From an uncultured Chthonomonas sp. (GTDB taxonomy: Bacteria > Armatimonadota > Chthonomonadetes > Chthonomonadales > CAJBBX01): 64,000 bases of DNA. A program made the position numbers and the translations under genes. The notes beneath the pieces are model-generated. The model saw only the letters and a list, made by a program, of their open reading frames with translations, made no database searches and was not told where the DNA came from. Of this stretch, positions 49,993-59,496 are shown piece after piece. The stretch lies in contig CAJBBX010000174.1 of the NCBI GenBank assembly GCA_903951425.1, positions 24,642 to 88,641 on the forward strand, in the 5' to 3' direction. The first letter of the stretch is position 1. The number at the start of each line of letters is the position of its first letter.

Positions 49993-51117
49993 CTAGGGCG
50001 CCAGGATCTCCGCAGCCACCCCGTCGTAGAGCATGAGGCCACGGCGCGTTAACGCTGCCCGACCTGCCACCGTCACCAGTTCGCGGGCGGCAAGCGACTG
50101 CAGAACCGGTAGCATGCGGGCTAGCCGCTCGGCGCCGTAGCGTTCGCGCACTGCAGTCAGGTCCACACCCTCGAGCAGCCGCAGCCCCAGCGCCAGCGTC
50201 TCCCTCATAGCTCGCTCGGGCGGCAGCCGCTCCAGCAGTGAGAGACTGCGGGCTCCTGACCGGATCGCCTCGGCGTAAGCCGTGGGGTGATTCTCGTTGG
50301 TCCATCGCTGCCCGGCGACGAAGGAGGAGGCCCCCGCGCCGAAGCCGGCATACTCGCGGTTCTCCCAGTAGACCCGATTGTGCCGCGACTGGCGGCCGGG
50401 CAGCGCGAGGTTCGAGACCTCGTAGTGGTCGTACCCAGCCGCGCCCAGCCACTCCAGCGCGGCCTCGTACATGTCGGCTTGCTCGTCCTCGCCGGGCAAC
50501 TCCAGCCGCCCGCCCGCGTGGAGCCGCTCGTACCGCGTGCCGGCCTCCAGCGTCAGCATGTACACGCTGATGTGCCCCGGCGCAAGCCCGACAGCCGTGG
50601 CGAGGTCGGAGCTCCAATCTGCCATGGTCTGGCCCGGCACACCGCACATGAGGTCCAGGCTCACCTCAAGGCCCAAGCGGAGCGCCCGGTCGATCACCTC
50701 GGCGGCCTCAGTAGCGGAGTGGTCCCGCCCGAGCATGGGAAGCAGGCGGTCGGTGAAGGACTGGACGCCCAGCGAGACCCGCGTGACGCCCAGGTCCTGC
50801 AGTTCGCCGAAGATCGCCGCATCGCGCGGGGTGGGGTTCGCCTCCACGGTGACCTCGGACTCCGGCACGATGCCCGGCGCCGCCCGAAGGGCATCGATTA
50901 CCGCCCGCAGGCCTGCCGCACCGGCCGTAGTGGGCGTGCCCCCGCCGAAGTAGAGCGTGGTGATGGGGCGTAGCTCGTGGCGGCGGGACGCGATCTCGGC
51001 CAGCAGCGCCTCGGTGTGCCCCTCGATGGCCCTGCGCGGCGCACGGTAGGCGTCGAAGTCGCAGTAGGGGCAGCGTATGCGGCAGAACGGTATGTGGACG
51101 TACACGGCCGACGGCAT
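49993..51117 (-). CDS. hemW: HemW-like radical SAM protein
   Basis: A 374-residue radical SAM protein of the HemN/HemW family. ATG 51117 (GGGAGGG about ten bases upstream) opens SAVYVHIPFCRIRCPYCDFD. The three cluster cysteines are in C-x-x-x-C-x-x-C, and the following residue is Asp-Phe rather than the extra Cys of HemN, which favours HemW. Further blocks are TLYFGGGTPT, VTVEANPTP, RVSLGVQSF, SLDLMCGVPGQT, ISVYMLTLEAGT and YDHYEVSNLALPG, ending with a HemW winged-helix tail. HemW binds heme and is thought to deliver it to heme enzymes rather than oxidise coproporphyrinogen. The track start 51261 is too far upstream. Confidence 0.9.
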   Translation of the reverse strand: MPSAVYVHIPFCRIRCPYCDFDAYRAPRRAIEGHTEALLAEIASRRHELRPITTLYFGGGTPTTAGAAGLRAVIDALRAAPGIVPESEVTVEANPTPRDAAIFGELQDLGVTRVSLGVQSFTDRLLPMLGRDHSATEAAEVIDRALRLGLEVSLDLMCGVPGQTMADWSSDLATAVGLAPGHISVYMLTLEAGTRYERLHAGGRLELPGEDEQADMYEAALEWLGAAGYDHYEVSNLALPGRQSRHNRVYWENREYAGFGAGASSFVAGQRWTNENHPTAYAEAIRSGARSLSLLERLPPERAMRETLALGLRLLEGVDLTAVRERYGAERLARMLPVLQSLAARELVTVAGRAALTRRGLMLYDGVAAEILAP

Positions 51118-51235
51118 GCCCCAGCGCCCTCCCAGCCCGAAGGTATACTGAGCGCATTCTACATGATCCCCATCGGTCGCGCATCGGTCGCGCTCGCCGG
51201 GGCATCCCCGGTTGCCCAGGGCTCGGAGGAGAGGC

Positions 51236-51967
51236 GTGGCGGTTGACGGCGTTCTCACCATCGTCCCGACCTACAACGAGCGCGACAGCATCCCGCTCCT
51301 CGTGCCCCGCCTGTTCGCCGAAGCCCCGGACGCCGACCTCCTGATTGTCGACGACGCCTCGCCTGACGGCACCGCCGACATGGCCCAGGAGCGCTTCGGC
51401 GACGATGCCCGGCTGCACATCCTGCGGCGCACGGGCCTCCGCGGGCTGGGGCGCAGCTACGTCGACGGCTACCTATGGGCCCTGGAGCGCGGTTACGGGC
51501 GCGTGGTGCAGATGGATGCCGACCTCAGCCACGACCCGCGCTACATCGCCGCCCTCGTCTCGGTATCGCACACTTTCGATGTGGTCCTGGGAAGCCGCTA
51601 CTGCCAGGGCGGCGGCGTGGAGAACTGGCCCCAACGGCGGCTGGCCCTGAGCGTCTTCGCCAATCGCTATGTCGCGGCGGTGACCCGGCTCGGCGTGGCC
51701 GATGCCACAAGCGGCTTTCGCTGCTATACCCGCCAGGCCCTGGCCGTCATGGACGTGCGGAGTATCGCCTCCAACGGCTACGCCTTTCAGGTGGAGATGA
51801 CATACCGGGCGCGCTTGGCCGGCCTCTCCATCGCCGAGTCGCCCATCGTATTCACGGACCGAACGCACGGGCACTCCAAGATGAGCAAACGGGTGATCTG
51901 GGAGAGCATCTGGATGCCCTGGAAGCTACGGTTCGGCGGCGGCATCACCCTGGGCCCGCCCAAGTAG
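51236..51967 (+). CDS. GT2 polyprenol-phosphate mannose synthase-like glycosyltransferase
   Basis: A 243-residue family 2 glycosyltransferase of the dolichol-phosphate-mannose synthase (DPM1/Ppm1) type. GTG 51236 has GGAGGA six bases upstream. The nucleotide-sugar fold shows LTIVPTYNERDSIPLLVPRL, LLIVDDASPDGTADMA and the metal-binding QMDADLSHDPRYI. VVLGSRYCQGGGVENWPQRRLALS and SGFRCYTRQAL follow, then a C-terminal HGHSKMSKRVIWESIW block. It lacks membrane helices, like soluble DPM1. It transfers a hexose, probably mannose, from a nucleotide sugar to a polyprenol-phosphate carrier at the inner membrane for glycan or glycoprotein assembly. It is divergent from hemW and precedes fumarase by 40 bp. 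Confidence 0.88.
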   Translation: MAVDGVLTIVPTYNERDSIPLLVPRLFAEAPDADLLIVDDASPDGTADMAQERFGDDARLHILRRTGLRGLGRSYVDGYLWALERGYGRVVQMDADLSHDPRYIAALVSVSHTFDVVLGSRYCQGGGVENWPQRRLALSVFANRYVAAVTRLGVADATSGFRCYTRQALAVMDVRSIASNGYAFQVEMTYRARLAGLSIAESPIVFTDRTHGHSKMSKRVIWESIWMPWKLRFGGGITLGPPK

Positions 51968-52007
51968 CACTGCGGGAACGGTCCCCATCAGGCATAGGAG
52001 TCACGGT

Positions 52008-53525
52008 ATGGCGTTGCTTCGCAGTTCATTGCTCAAGCTGGTATCGGAGACATCGACGAACCTGCCGTCCGATGTGCGGGCATCGCTGCTGGCGGGCGCC
52101 GCCCGGGAGCGGGCCGAGACCCGATCGGGCCAGGCGCTGCGCATCATCGCCAAGAACATCGACATGGCCCGCGCCGGCACGATCCCCATCTGCCAGGACA
52201 CGGGTATGCCCACGTTTCGTGTGCGGCTTCCGGCCGCGGTGAGCCAGAAGACCGTGCGCGACGCGATCGATTGGGCCATCGCCGAGGCCACACGGCTGGG
52301 CAGGCTCAGGCCCAACTCCGTCGACTCGATCAGCGGCCGCAACTCCGGGGAGAACCTGGGGCCCGGCACGCCGGTGATCCACTTCGAGGTTTGGGACCAG
52401 GCGGGTATTGAGGTGATGCTCATCCTCAAGGGCGGCGGCTGCGAGAACAAGAGCGCCCAGTACTCCCTGCCCTGCGAACTCCCCGGCGCGGGCCGAGCGG
52501 AGCGGAGCCTGGAGGGCGTCTATCGCTGCATCCTCCACTCGATCCATGCCGCCCAGGGGCAGGGATGCTCCATCGGGTACATCGGCGTCTGCGTGGGAGG
52601 CGACCGCGCCGGCGGCTACACGCACGCCAAGGAGCAGCTCTTCCGTTCGCTGGACGACACGAATCCGGAGCCGGAGTTGGCCGAACTGGAGGAGCGCGTC
52701 CTCCGTAACGCCGACGGCCTGGGCGTGGGCGCCATGGGCTTCGGCGGCGATGTGACGCTGCTGGGGTGCAAGATCGGCGCGCTTAATCGCGTGCCCGCCA
52801 GTTACTTCGTCTCCGTTGCCTACAACTGCTGGGCGTTCCGCCGTATGGGCGTCCGGCTCGACGCCGAGACCGGCGAGGTGCTCGGCTGGCTCTTCCGCGA
52901 CGACACCCCGGCGCCTATGGCAGACCCGGCCGCCGAAACCCTCACCGGCCGCGAGGTGCGCCTGCACCTGCCCCTCACCGAGGAGGCCGTGCGCGGACTG
53001 CATGTGGGTGATGTGGTCCTGCTCAACGGGCCGGCCCATACGGGCCGAGACGCCCTGCACAAGCATCTCTCGACCCACGACTCTCCGGTGGACCTCTCCG
53101 GTGGCGCCATCTATCACTGTGGCCCGGTGATGCTCCGCAACGGCGAGGGCTGGCGAGTGGTGGCGGCCGGACCGACCACCTCCAGCCGCGAGGAGCCCTA
53201 TCAAGCGGGCATCCTGCGCCGCTTCGGCGTCCGTGCCGTCATCGGCAAAGGGGGGATGGGTCAGGCCACGTCGGACGCCCTGCAGGAGGTGGGAGCCGTC
53301 TACCTCAACGCTATCGGCGGCGCTGCGGCCTACTATGCCGACCGCATCGTGGCTGTGACGGGGGTGGACTACCTCGATGAGTTCGGCGTGCCCGAGGCCA
53401 TGTGGCACCTGGAGCTGAAGGACTTCCCGGCAGTGGTTACCATGGACGCCCAAGGCGGCAGCCTCCACGCGGAGATTGAGCGGCTTAGCCTTGGCAACCT
53501 GCCGCGCCTTGCCGCCGCTCCGTAG
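52008..53525 (+). CDS. fum: Class I fumarate hydratase, alpha-beta fusion
   Basis: A 505-residue iron-sulfur fumarase that fuses the two parts encoded separately in many bacteria. It interconverts fumarate and malate in the TCA cycle. The N-terminal alpha part has the cluster cysteines in PICQDTGMPTFRV, GGGCENKSAQYSLP and IGVCVGGDRAGGYTHAK. The C-terminal beta part includes VGDVVLLNGPAHTGRDALHKHL, AIYHCGPVMLR, AAGPTTSSREEPYQ and GKGGMGQATSDALQEVGAVYLNAIGGAA. AGGAG lies eight bases before ATG 52008. The enzyme is oxygen-sensitive in known members. The last 50 bp overlap the start of the beta-propeller lipoprotein ORF. A tartrate-dehydratase-like activity cannot be excluded. Confidence 0.9.
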   Translation: MALLRSSLLKLVSETSTNLPSDVRASLLAGAARERAETRSGQALRIIAKNIDMARAGTIPICQDTGMPTFRVRLPAAVSQKTVRDAIDWAIAEATRLGRLRPNSVDSISGRNSGENLGPGTPVIHFEVWDQAGIEVMLILKGGGCENKSAQYSLPCELPGAGRAERSLEGVYRCILHSIHAAQGQGCSIGYIGVCVGGDRAGGYTHAKEQLFRSLDDTNPEPELAELEERVLRNADGLGVGAMGFGGDVTLLGCKIGALNRVPASYFVSVAYNCWAFRRMGVRLDAETGEVLGWLFRDDTPAPMADPAAETLTGREVRLHLPLTEEAVRGLHVGDVVLLNGPAHTGRDALHKHLSTHDSPVDLSGGAIYHCGPVMLRNGEGWRVVAAGPTTSSREEPYQAGILRRFGVRAVIGKGGMGQATSDALQEVGAVYLNAIGGAAAYYADRIVAVTGVDYLDEFGVPEAMWHLELKDFPAVVTMDAQGGSLHAEIERLSLGNLPRLAAAP

Positions 53526-54720
53526 CCGCCGCGCGAGTCTCGCCGCCATACTTGGCGTGGCGGCGTGGCTCCTTGCAGGCTGTTCGGCCGCGCACCGACC
53601 GGCGGGAGGCCTGGCAGCGCCTCGCGCCTCAGACGCCTGGGCCCTGTCGCCGCGATGGTCGCCCGACGGGAAGCGCATCGCCTATCTGACAGCCCATGGC
53701 GACGCCCTGGCGGTGAACCTGGCGTCGGCTGACGGTGCGCCGATCCGCGAGACCCTCCCGCCCGAGCGGCTGGCGAATCCGTTCGTCTGCAGGCCCGGTA
53801 CCGGGCTCTGCGGGCCCGACGCCCCGGCGTGGCTACCCGACTCTGCCTCCCTGATCGTGCCCCAGGCGGCCTGGTCGACTGAGACGGCGCCGCCGTCGAT
53901 TGTGACCGGCCTGGCGTTGCTGGATCCGCGTGGCGGACTGCGGCGCGTGGCCTGGGCCGACCCTGAGGCCCGTGACCGGCTCCTGCGCGCCCGGACGCCC
54001 ACGGTCTCGCCGGACGGCCGCCACGTTACCTTCGTCACGGAAGGGCTGCATGGGCTCTGTGCCGTCACCGTGGCGCCGCTGGCCCGAGTGACCGAGGAGC
54101 CGCCGATCGCACTGGCCGATCCCGGCCTCGATGCCGACTGGCCCGCCTGGTCGCCTCGCGGTGGGATGCTGGCCTACCGTCGACGAGTGCTGAAGGCCCC
54201 GGGCGCCATACCCTCGGAGACGTTGCGCGTCATCCAGCCCGGCGGAGCCGTATCGCGTACGGTAGCCGTCCTGCGCGATGGGATTGCCACCACCGCTTCA
54301 GCTGCGCCGAGCCGCAACACATGCCCCAGGGGGGCCCGCATTGCGCGTCCCGTGTGGTCGCCTGACGCCGCGTGGATCGTGTTCGAGGTGTGGCCCAACG
54401 AGACGCCGGCGCACCAGGCCGCCGTGTGGCTGGCCCCCGCCGATGGCTCTCGTCCGCCGCAGCGGCTGAGTCCGCTGGACGGCGCGACGTACCGCCTGCC
54501 TGTGCTGCGTCGCACAGGGTTGGTTCTGGCGTTGCGCTCCGTAGGAGAGCGGACGGTGGTGGTGCGCTTCGCGCCACCGGGCCGCCCGCCGGCGGCGCGT
54601 GCGTTGGTCGCCCTCCCCGGCTCCGACGCGGACTGGTCGCCGGACCGAACCAGACTGGCCGTCGTGCGGGAAGGCAAACGGCGCGGCGGACGCCCGCTGG
54701 CGGTGGTGGCCGTTCCGTAG
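53476..54720 (+). CDS. TolB-like beta-propeller lipoprotein
   Basis: A protein of about 414 residues with a signal and lipobox (LAAILGVAAWLLAGCSAAH), so a lipoprotein. The body consists of WD40-like/PD40 blades as in TolB: LSPRWSPDGKRIAYLT, PAWLPDSASLIV, PTVSPDGRHVTFVTEG, PAWSPRGGMLAYRR, PVWSPDAAWIVFEVW and SDADWSPDRTRLAVVREG, about six blades. It probably binds a protein partner in the periplasm. The track start is a TTG at 53476 inside fumarase; further in-frame TTG codons occur at 53491 and 53509, and no strong ribosome site decides between them. Translational coupling to fumarase is likely. The C-terminus is followed by a bidirectional terminator. Confidence 0.75.
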   Translation: MSGLALATCRALPPLRSRRASLAAILGVAAWLLAGCSAAHRPAGGLAAPRASDAWALSPRWSPDGKRIAYLTAHGDALAVNLASADGAPIRETLPPERLANPFVCRPGTGLCGPDAPAWLPDSASLIVPQAAWSTETAPPSIVTGLALLDPRGGLRRVAWADPEARDRLLRARTPTVSPDGRHVTFVTEGLHGLCAVTVAPLARVTEEPPIALADPGLDADWPAWSPRGGMLAYRRRVLKAPGAIPSETLRVIQPGGAVSRTVAVLRDGIATTASAAPSRNTCPRGARIARPVWSPDAAWIVFEVWPNETPAHQAAVWLAPADGSRPPQRLSPLDGATYRLPVLRRTGLVLALRSVGERTVVVRFAPPGRPPAARALVALPGSDADWSPDRTRLAVVREGKRRGGRPLAVVAVP

Positions 54721-54738
54721 GACGGCGCCCAACGCAAG

Positions 54739-54768
54739 CAAGCCCGGCTCCATGCGGAACCGGGCTTG
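54739..54768. terminator. Bidirectional terminator between convergent genes
   Basis: CAAGCCCGG and CCGGGCTTG form a perfect 9-bp stem around a 12-base loop, midway between the lipoprotein stop (54720) and the ftsH stop (54796). The short A/T ends on both sides (CAAG/CTTG) suit use on both strands. Confidence 0.7.
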
Positions 54769-54795
54769 GCTATGTGCGGCGCGGTGCGAAGACCG

Positions 54796-56754
54796 TCAGG
54801 CGGGCGCGGGACCGGGGTTGGTCTGCAGGTGGATCTCCGTGGCGGGCTGCTGCCTGACGGCCGTCGGGGGCACGTCCAGCGTCGTCGGCGGCTTGGGCAG
54901 ATGCGCCGACTTGCCGCCCATGACGTGTAGGAATGCTTCGCGCTCGATCGTCTCCTTCACCAGCAGGACATCCACGACCTCGTCCATGGTCTCCCGGTTC
55001 GCGTTCAGAATCTCCATGGCCCTATCATGGCCTTCTGCGACGATGGATAGCACCTCGTCGTCGATGGCTCGGGCTACGTCCTCGCTGTAGTCGCGGTCTT
55101 CCATGATGTCGCGGCCCAGGAAGGGATTGCCGTGCCGCCGGCCCAGGCGCCGCGGTCCCAGCTTGGCGCTCATGCCGTAGTCGCAGACCATGGCGCGGGC
55201 GATGTCGGTGGCGTGGTCCAGGTCGCTGGCAGCGCCGGTATCCATCTCGTTGTAGACGATCAGTTCTGCGGCGCGACCGCCCAGGCCCATGGTGATCTGG
55301 TCTAAAAGCTCCTGCTTGGAGCGGGTGTACCTGTCCTCGGTGGGCATGCTGATGGTGTAGCCCAGGGCCATGCCGCGGGGCAGGATGCTCACCTTGTTGA
55401 CCGGGTTAGCATGCTCGAGCAGCTCAGCGACGATGGCGTGGCCTGCCTCATGGTAGGCCGTGCGGCGGCGCAGCGACTCGGTCATCAGGCGGCTCCGGCG
55501 CTCCGGGCCCATGAGAACGCGGTCGATGGTCTCAGCGAACTCGCTGAGCGATATCCGCGTCTTCTCGCGCCGCGCTGCCAGCAGGGCAGCCTCGTTGACA
55601 AGATTGGCCAGGTCGGCGCCGGTGAAGCCCGGCGTCTGCTGGGCCAGCTTGGCGATGGCCGCATCGCGCTGCTCCTCTGTCTCCTCGAAGTCCAGCGGCT
55701 TGCCGCGGAGGTGGACGCTGAGGATCCCGGTGCGTCCGCGGATGTCCGGAGGATCGACCACCACGCGGCGGTCGAAGCGTCCGGGCCGCAGGATGGCGGG
55801 GTCCAACACGTCGGGGCGGTTGGTGGCGGCGATGAGGATGACGCCCGAGTTGGGGTCGAACCCGTCCATCTCCACCAGCAGCTGGTTCAGGGTCTGCTCG
55901 CGCTCGTCATGGCCGCCGCCCAGGCCCGCGCCGCGCTGGCGGCCCACGGCGTCGATCTCATCGATGAAGATGAGCGATGGGCGGTTGGCCTTGGCCGTCT
56001 CGAAGAGGTCGCGCACCCGGCTGGCGCCCACGCCGACAAACATCTCCACGAAGTCGGAGCCGGAGATGTGGAAGAAAGGCACACCGGCCTCGCCGGCGAT
56101 GGCTCGGGCCAGCATGGTCTTGCCGCATCCAGGTGGTCCCAGCAGGAGGACGCCCTTGGGGATCTTCGCGCCGAGCTGCTGGAACTTCTTGGCGTTCTTC
56201 AGGAAGTCGACGATCTCGCGCAGCTCTTCCTTGGCCTCGTCCACTCCGGCGACGTCGTCAAAAGTCACCTTCGGCACGGAGTCCGAAAGCCGCTTGGCGC
56301 GGGCGCGGCCGAACGACATTGCCTGGTTGCCGCCGCTCTGGGCCTGCCGCACGAAGATGAACCATAGGAAGCCGAAGAACGCCAGCGGCAGCATGACGCT
56401 GAAGATGATGCCCGTGGCGAAGTCGCTGAGCGGCGGGCGCGTGTACTCAAACGGCACATGGTAGGCCAGCAGCGCCTGTTCGAGGTCGCGCAGGGACTCC
56501 TGGGAGTTGGGCAGGTTGACGGTAAACGTATCGCTCTGGGCCGTCGCGGGCTTGACGATGTACTCGCCCTTGAACGAGTCCTTGGCGATCTCGCCTTTGC
56601 GCACGTTGTGCGTCTTGATCAGCTCCATGAGCCGCGGGTAGCTGATGGCGCGGTCGGTTTGCCCCATGAAGGGCAGGCTTCCCCTCTGGAGTACGAACAG
56701 CAGGACTGCCAGCATGGCGGCCGTGATCAGCAGCTTCGTGGTGCGGTTGCCCAA
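54796..56754 (-). CDS. ftsH: ATP-dependent zinc metalloprotease FtsH
   Basis: A 652-residue membrane AAA+ protease. Two N-terminal helices ([16 protein letters not shown] and [20 protein letters not shown]) flank a periplasmic domain. The AAA domain follows with Walker [12 protein letters not shown], Walker [15 protein letters not shown], pore [11 protein letters not shown] and the SRH block [13 protein letters not shown]. The zinc site is [14 protein letters not shown] with the third ligand region [17 protein letters not shown]. It forms a hexamer that degrades misfolded membrane proteins and regulators. It starts at TTG 56754 with GGAAGGA about seven bases upstream. The tail is Pro-rich and short. 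It may form an operon with tilS upstream (105 bp). Confidence 0.95.
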   Translation of the reverse strand: MGNRTTKLLITAAMLAVLLFVLQRGSLPFMGQTDRAISYPRLMELIKTHNVRKGEIAKDSFKGEYIVKPATAQSDTFTVNLPNSQESLRDLEQALLAYHVPFEYTRPPLSDFATGIIFSVMLPLAFFGFLWFIFVRQAQSGGNQAMSFGRARAKRLSDSVPKVTFDDVAGVDEAKEELREIVDFLKNAKKFQQLGAKIPKGVLLLGPPGCGKTMLARAIAGEAGVPFFHISGSDFVEMFVGVGASRVRDLFETAKANRPSLIFIDEIDAVGRQRGAGLGGGHDEREQTLNQLLVEMDGFDPNSGVILIAATNRPDVLDPAILRPGRFDRRVVVDPPDIRGRTGILSVHLRGKPLDFEETEEQRDAAIAKLAQQTPGFTGADLANLVNEAALLAARREKTRISLSEFAETIDRVLMGPERRSRLMTESLRRRTAYHEAGHAIVAELLEHANPVNKVSILPRGMALGYTISMPTEDRYTRSKQELLDQITMGLGGRAAELIVYNEMDTGAASDLDHATDIARAMVCDYGMSAKLGPRRLGRRHGNPFLGRDIMEDRDYSEDVARAIDDEVLSIVAEGHDRAMEILNANRETMDEVVDVLLVKETIEREAFLHVMGGKSAHLPKPPTTLDVPPTAVRQQPATEIHLQTNPGPAPA

Positions 56755-56859
56755 TGATCCATCCTTCCCGGAGCCTGCGCTCCGGCAGGCATACGAACCA
56801 TATACTGTACCCGCGCAGGGGGACCGCGAGTGCCCGGAAGCCTGGGGCAGTGGTGCTGT

Positions 56860-58254
56860 CTAAGCCAATGGCGCGATGCGGATGCGAAGCCAGGCGCCGC
56901 CAGCCGGATCCTGTAGCGCCCGATCATCGGTGGCGATGCCAGGCACGGCCAGCGGACCCTCAGCGTCGCAGACCACCGGCAGGCGGTCGCGTTGCTCTCT
57001 CGGCACCTTGCGGTCAACCATGATATCCTGCAGCTTACGAGTACCTACGCCGCGGAGGCGCAGGCGATCGCCCGGCCGGCGGTTTCTGATCACAATCGGC
57101 GGCCGTAGCGCGGCGATGGGAAGGAACAGGCCGTCGCCTGTCCGCTCGACGCAGAGCGCCAGGTCGGCCTCGATGCCCAGTCCGGGGCAGACCACGGAGC
57201 CGGGGATTGGGGCGTCGTAGGCCACAGGCGTCGCGCTGCAGGGCGACCGGCGCGGCGCCGCAGTGATCAGGCCATCGGCGGTCTCCGCGCGCCACTCGGT
57301 TCGCGGCCAGGTCGCCGCGCCGCGTCTGCCCATCGAAGCCTCCGACACGATCTCCCCTACGCGGCGCGTGTGCTTTAGCGTTACGTCGGTCAGCGGGTCG
57401 CCTGCCGCCTGCGCCGCGAGGCGGATGACGCGGAGCCGGACGCCTTCGGGCAGGGCGGCAAGGGCGCAGGCCTGCAGGGAGACGCCGCCGCGATCGTTGC
57501 GCCCCCGGCAGTCGTCCAGTGCCGCGCGAGCCCACGCGTCGAGGGCATCGTCATCCGCCCGCGCCAGTTCGGAGAGGCGCAGCAGGGCGCCGTCGATCCC
57601 TGGATTGTGCTCGGACCGGAGGAGCGGCAGTAGATGGTTGCGGATGCGGTTGCGCTCATAGGCGCTTCCCGCATTGCTGCCGTCAACGCGGTACTCCAGT
57701 CCCAAGGCATCGCAGTAGGCGGCCGTGTCAGCCCGGCTCACGGTGAGCATCGGGCGGACCAAGCCGCCGGCCCAAGGCGCCAGCCCACGAAGGCCCGCCA
57801 GTCCGGAACCGCGGAGCAGGTTGTGCAGGATCGTCTCCACGTGGTCATCCTGCGTATGGCCGACGGCGATGGCGTGGGCGCCCACGCGGTCGGCCACGTC
57901 GTGCAGGAAACGCATGCGGATGTCGCGCGCCACTTCCTGCGTGCCCCTGTGCAGTCGCCGCGCCGCCGCGCTGACGTCCCGCGCGGCGACCGTGCAGGGC
58001 ACGCCGAGGCGGGTAGCAAGACGCGCAACATGCAGTGCGTCCTCGCGGCTCTCGGCGCCGCGGAGGCAGTGATCCAGGTGCGCGACATGGACGTGCACAC
58101 CCCGAACCGCGGCCCACCGGCAGAGGGCCGCCGCCATGGCGCAGGAGTCTTGGCCGCCCGATACCGCCGCAATCAGGGCGTAACCGGCCGCCGTCGCTTC
58201 GTAAGGCTGGAAGGTGGCAGCAACGGCGCAGTCGATGCGTTCCTCGGCTCCCAT
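56860..58254 (-). CDS. tilS: tRNA(Ile)-lysidine synthase TilS
   Basis: A 464-residue enzyme that attaches lysine to C34 of tRNA-Ile(CAU) so it reads AUA. The PP-loop ATP-binding signature is in LIAAVSGGQDSCAMAAAL. The family-typical blocks VAHLDHCLRGAESREDALHV, ARDIRMRFLHDVADRVGAHAIAVGHTQDDHVETILHNLLRGSGLAGL and RPMLTVSRADTAAYCDALGLEYRVDGSNAGSAYERNRIRNHLLP are complete. The C-terminal domain ends with RPGDRLRLRGVGTRKLQDIMVDRKVPREQRDRLPVV. The track start at 58440 adds 62 implausible residues. ATG 58254 lacks a strong ribosome site but gives the family length. The gene is divergent from citrate synthase. Confidence 0.92.
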   Translation of the reverse strand: MGAEERIDCAVAATFQPYEATAAGYALIAAVSGGQDSCAMAAALCRWAAVRGVHVHVAHLDHCLRGAESREDALHVARLATRLGVPCTVAARDVSAAARRLHRGTQEVARDIRMRFLHDVADRVGAHAIAVGHTQDDHVETILHNLLRGSGLAGLRGLAPWAGGLVRPMLTVSRADTAAYCDALGLEYRVDGSNAGSAYERNRIRNHLLPLLRSEHNPGIDGALLRLSELARADDDALDAWARAALDDCRGRNDRGGVSLQACALAALPEGVRLRVIRLAAQAAGDPLTDVTLKHTRRVGEIVSEASMGRRGAATWPRTEWRAETADGLITAAPRRSPCSATPVAYDAPIPGSVVCPGLGIEADLALCVERTGDGLFLPIAALRPPIVIRNRRPGDRLRLRGVGTRKLQDIMVDRKVPREQRDRLPVVCDAEGPLAVPGIATDDRALQDPAGGAWLRIRIAPLA

Positions 58255-58348
58255 CCTGCGGGGCGAGGGGCGGGTATCATACTTTCCAGTAGACCGGCGC
58301 GGCGAACCCATAGATGCTGATCTCGAGCGTGCTTGGAGGCAAGGGATT

Positions 58349-59488
58349 ATGGCGAAAGAGACGGGCACATCCCCGGCAGCAGCCGGACTTGAGGATGTGG
58401 TGGCGGGACCATCGAGCATCTGTTTCATCGACGGCGCCAAGGGAAGACTACTCTATTACGGGTACGACGTGGCCGATCTCGCCGTGCAGTCGAGCTTTGA
58501 AGAGGTAGCGTACCTCCTGTGGTACGGCAGGCTACCCGGCCGCATCGAGTATGACGCGTTCCTCGATACCTTTACGGGGTCCATGGAGCTACCGGTGGAG
58601 ACCGTAATGATCCTCCGGATGTTCCCCAAGGTCGCGACGCCCATGGAGGTGCTGCGGACCGCGGTCTCCTCGCTGGGGCACTGGGACCCGGACAGCGGCA
58701 ACACTCGCCTGGATGCTTGCCTGCGCAAGGCCATCCGCCTGACGGACCGACTGCCACAGCTCGTGACGGCCCACCAGCGCCTCCGCAACGGCATGGAGCC
58801 GATGCATCCGATCCCCGGGCGCAGCATCTCGTACAACTTCCTGCACGGGCTCACCGGCAAGGAGCCGAACCCGGCGTTCGTGACGGCGTTCGACGTTGCG
58901 CTGATCCTCCATGCCGACCACGAACTGAACGCGTCCACCTTCGCCGCCCGCGTGGCGGCCGCCACGATGTCCGACATGTACTCGTGCGTGACCGGCGCCA
59001 TCGGCGCCCTCAAGGGACCGCTACACGGTGGAGCCAACGAGGCGGCCGTGAAGATCTTTAACGAGATCGGCGATCCGTCCCGCGCCGAGGAGTGGGTAAA
59101 GGACGCCCTGTCGCGCAAGGTGAAGATCCCAGGCTTCGGCCACCGTGTCTATCGGACTGAAGATCCGCGCGCGACGATCCTGCGCGGCTACGCACGCTCC
59201 GTCTCCGAGGCTGCCGGCGATACGCGCCTGTTCGAGATCGCAGAGATCGTCGAGCGAACCGTCCGCGAGAACACCAAGGTCTACCCGAACGTGGACCTCT
59301 ACTCCGGCGTCGTCTACTCGGCCATGGGCATCCCGACTGAGCTCTTCACGCCGATCTTCGCCGTGAGCCGCGTGGTCGGCTGGACCGCCCACATCCTGGA
59401 GCAGTGGAGCAACAACCGTCTGATCCGGCCGAAGTCCGACTATGTCGGGCCGATGGACCTGAAGTACGTACCCATTAATCGCCGTTGA
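58349..59488 (+). CDS. gltA: Citrate synthase
   Basis: A 379-residue citrate synthase that condenses acetyl-CoA and oxaloacetate, first step of the TCA cycle. ATG 58349 follows GGAGG and AAGGG. Family blocks in order: ICFIDGAKGRLLYYGYDVADLA, EEVAYLLWYGRLP, MHPIPGRSISYNFL, ALILHADHELNASTF, the first catalytic His in GPLHGGANEAAVKIF, the second in IPGFGHRVYRTEDPRA, and the Asp in PNVDLYSGVVYSAMGIP. The size fits the dimeric type II-like/Gram-positive group. A methylcitrate synthase activity cannot be excluded from sequence, but no prp genes are near. It ends 8 bp before glycogen phosphorylase, so the two are likely in one operon. Confidence 0.92.
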   Translation: MAKETGTSPAAAGLEDVVAGPSSICFIDGAKGRLLYYGYDVADLAVQSSFEEVAYLLWYGRLPGRIEYDAFLDTFTGSMELPVETVMILRMFPKVATPMEVLRTAVSSLGHWDPDSGNTRLDACLRKAIRLTDRLPQLVTAHQRLRNGMEPMHPIPGRSISYNFLHGLTGKEPNPAFVTAFDVALILHADHELNASTFAARVAAATMSDMYSCVTGAIGALKGPLHGGANEAAVKIFNEIGDPSRAEEWVKDALSRKVKIPGFGHRVYRTEDPRATILRGYARSVSEAAGDTRLFEIAEIVERTVRENTKVYPNVDLYSGVVYSAMGIPTELFTPIFAVSRVVGWTAHILEQWSNNRLIRPKSDYVGPMDLKYVPINRR

Positions 59489-59496
59489 GGTCGTCC

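Noticed and set aside
52026-53678. 550-residue minus-strand ORF across fumarase
   Set aside because: The opposite strand encodes a complete class I fumarase with all cluster cysteines; the ORF is His/Arg/Gly-rich shadow.
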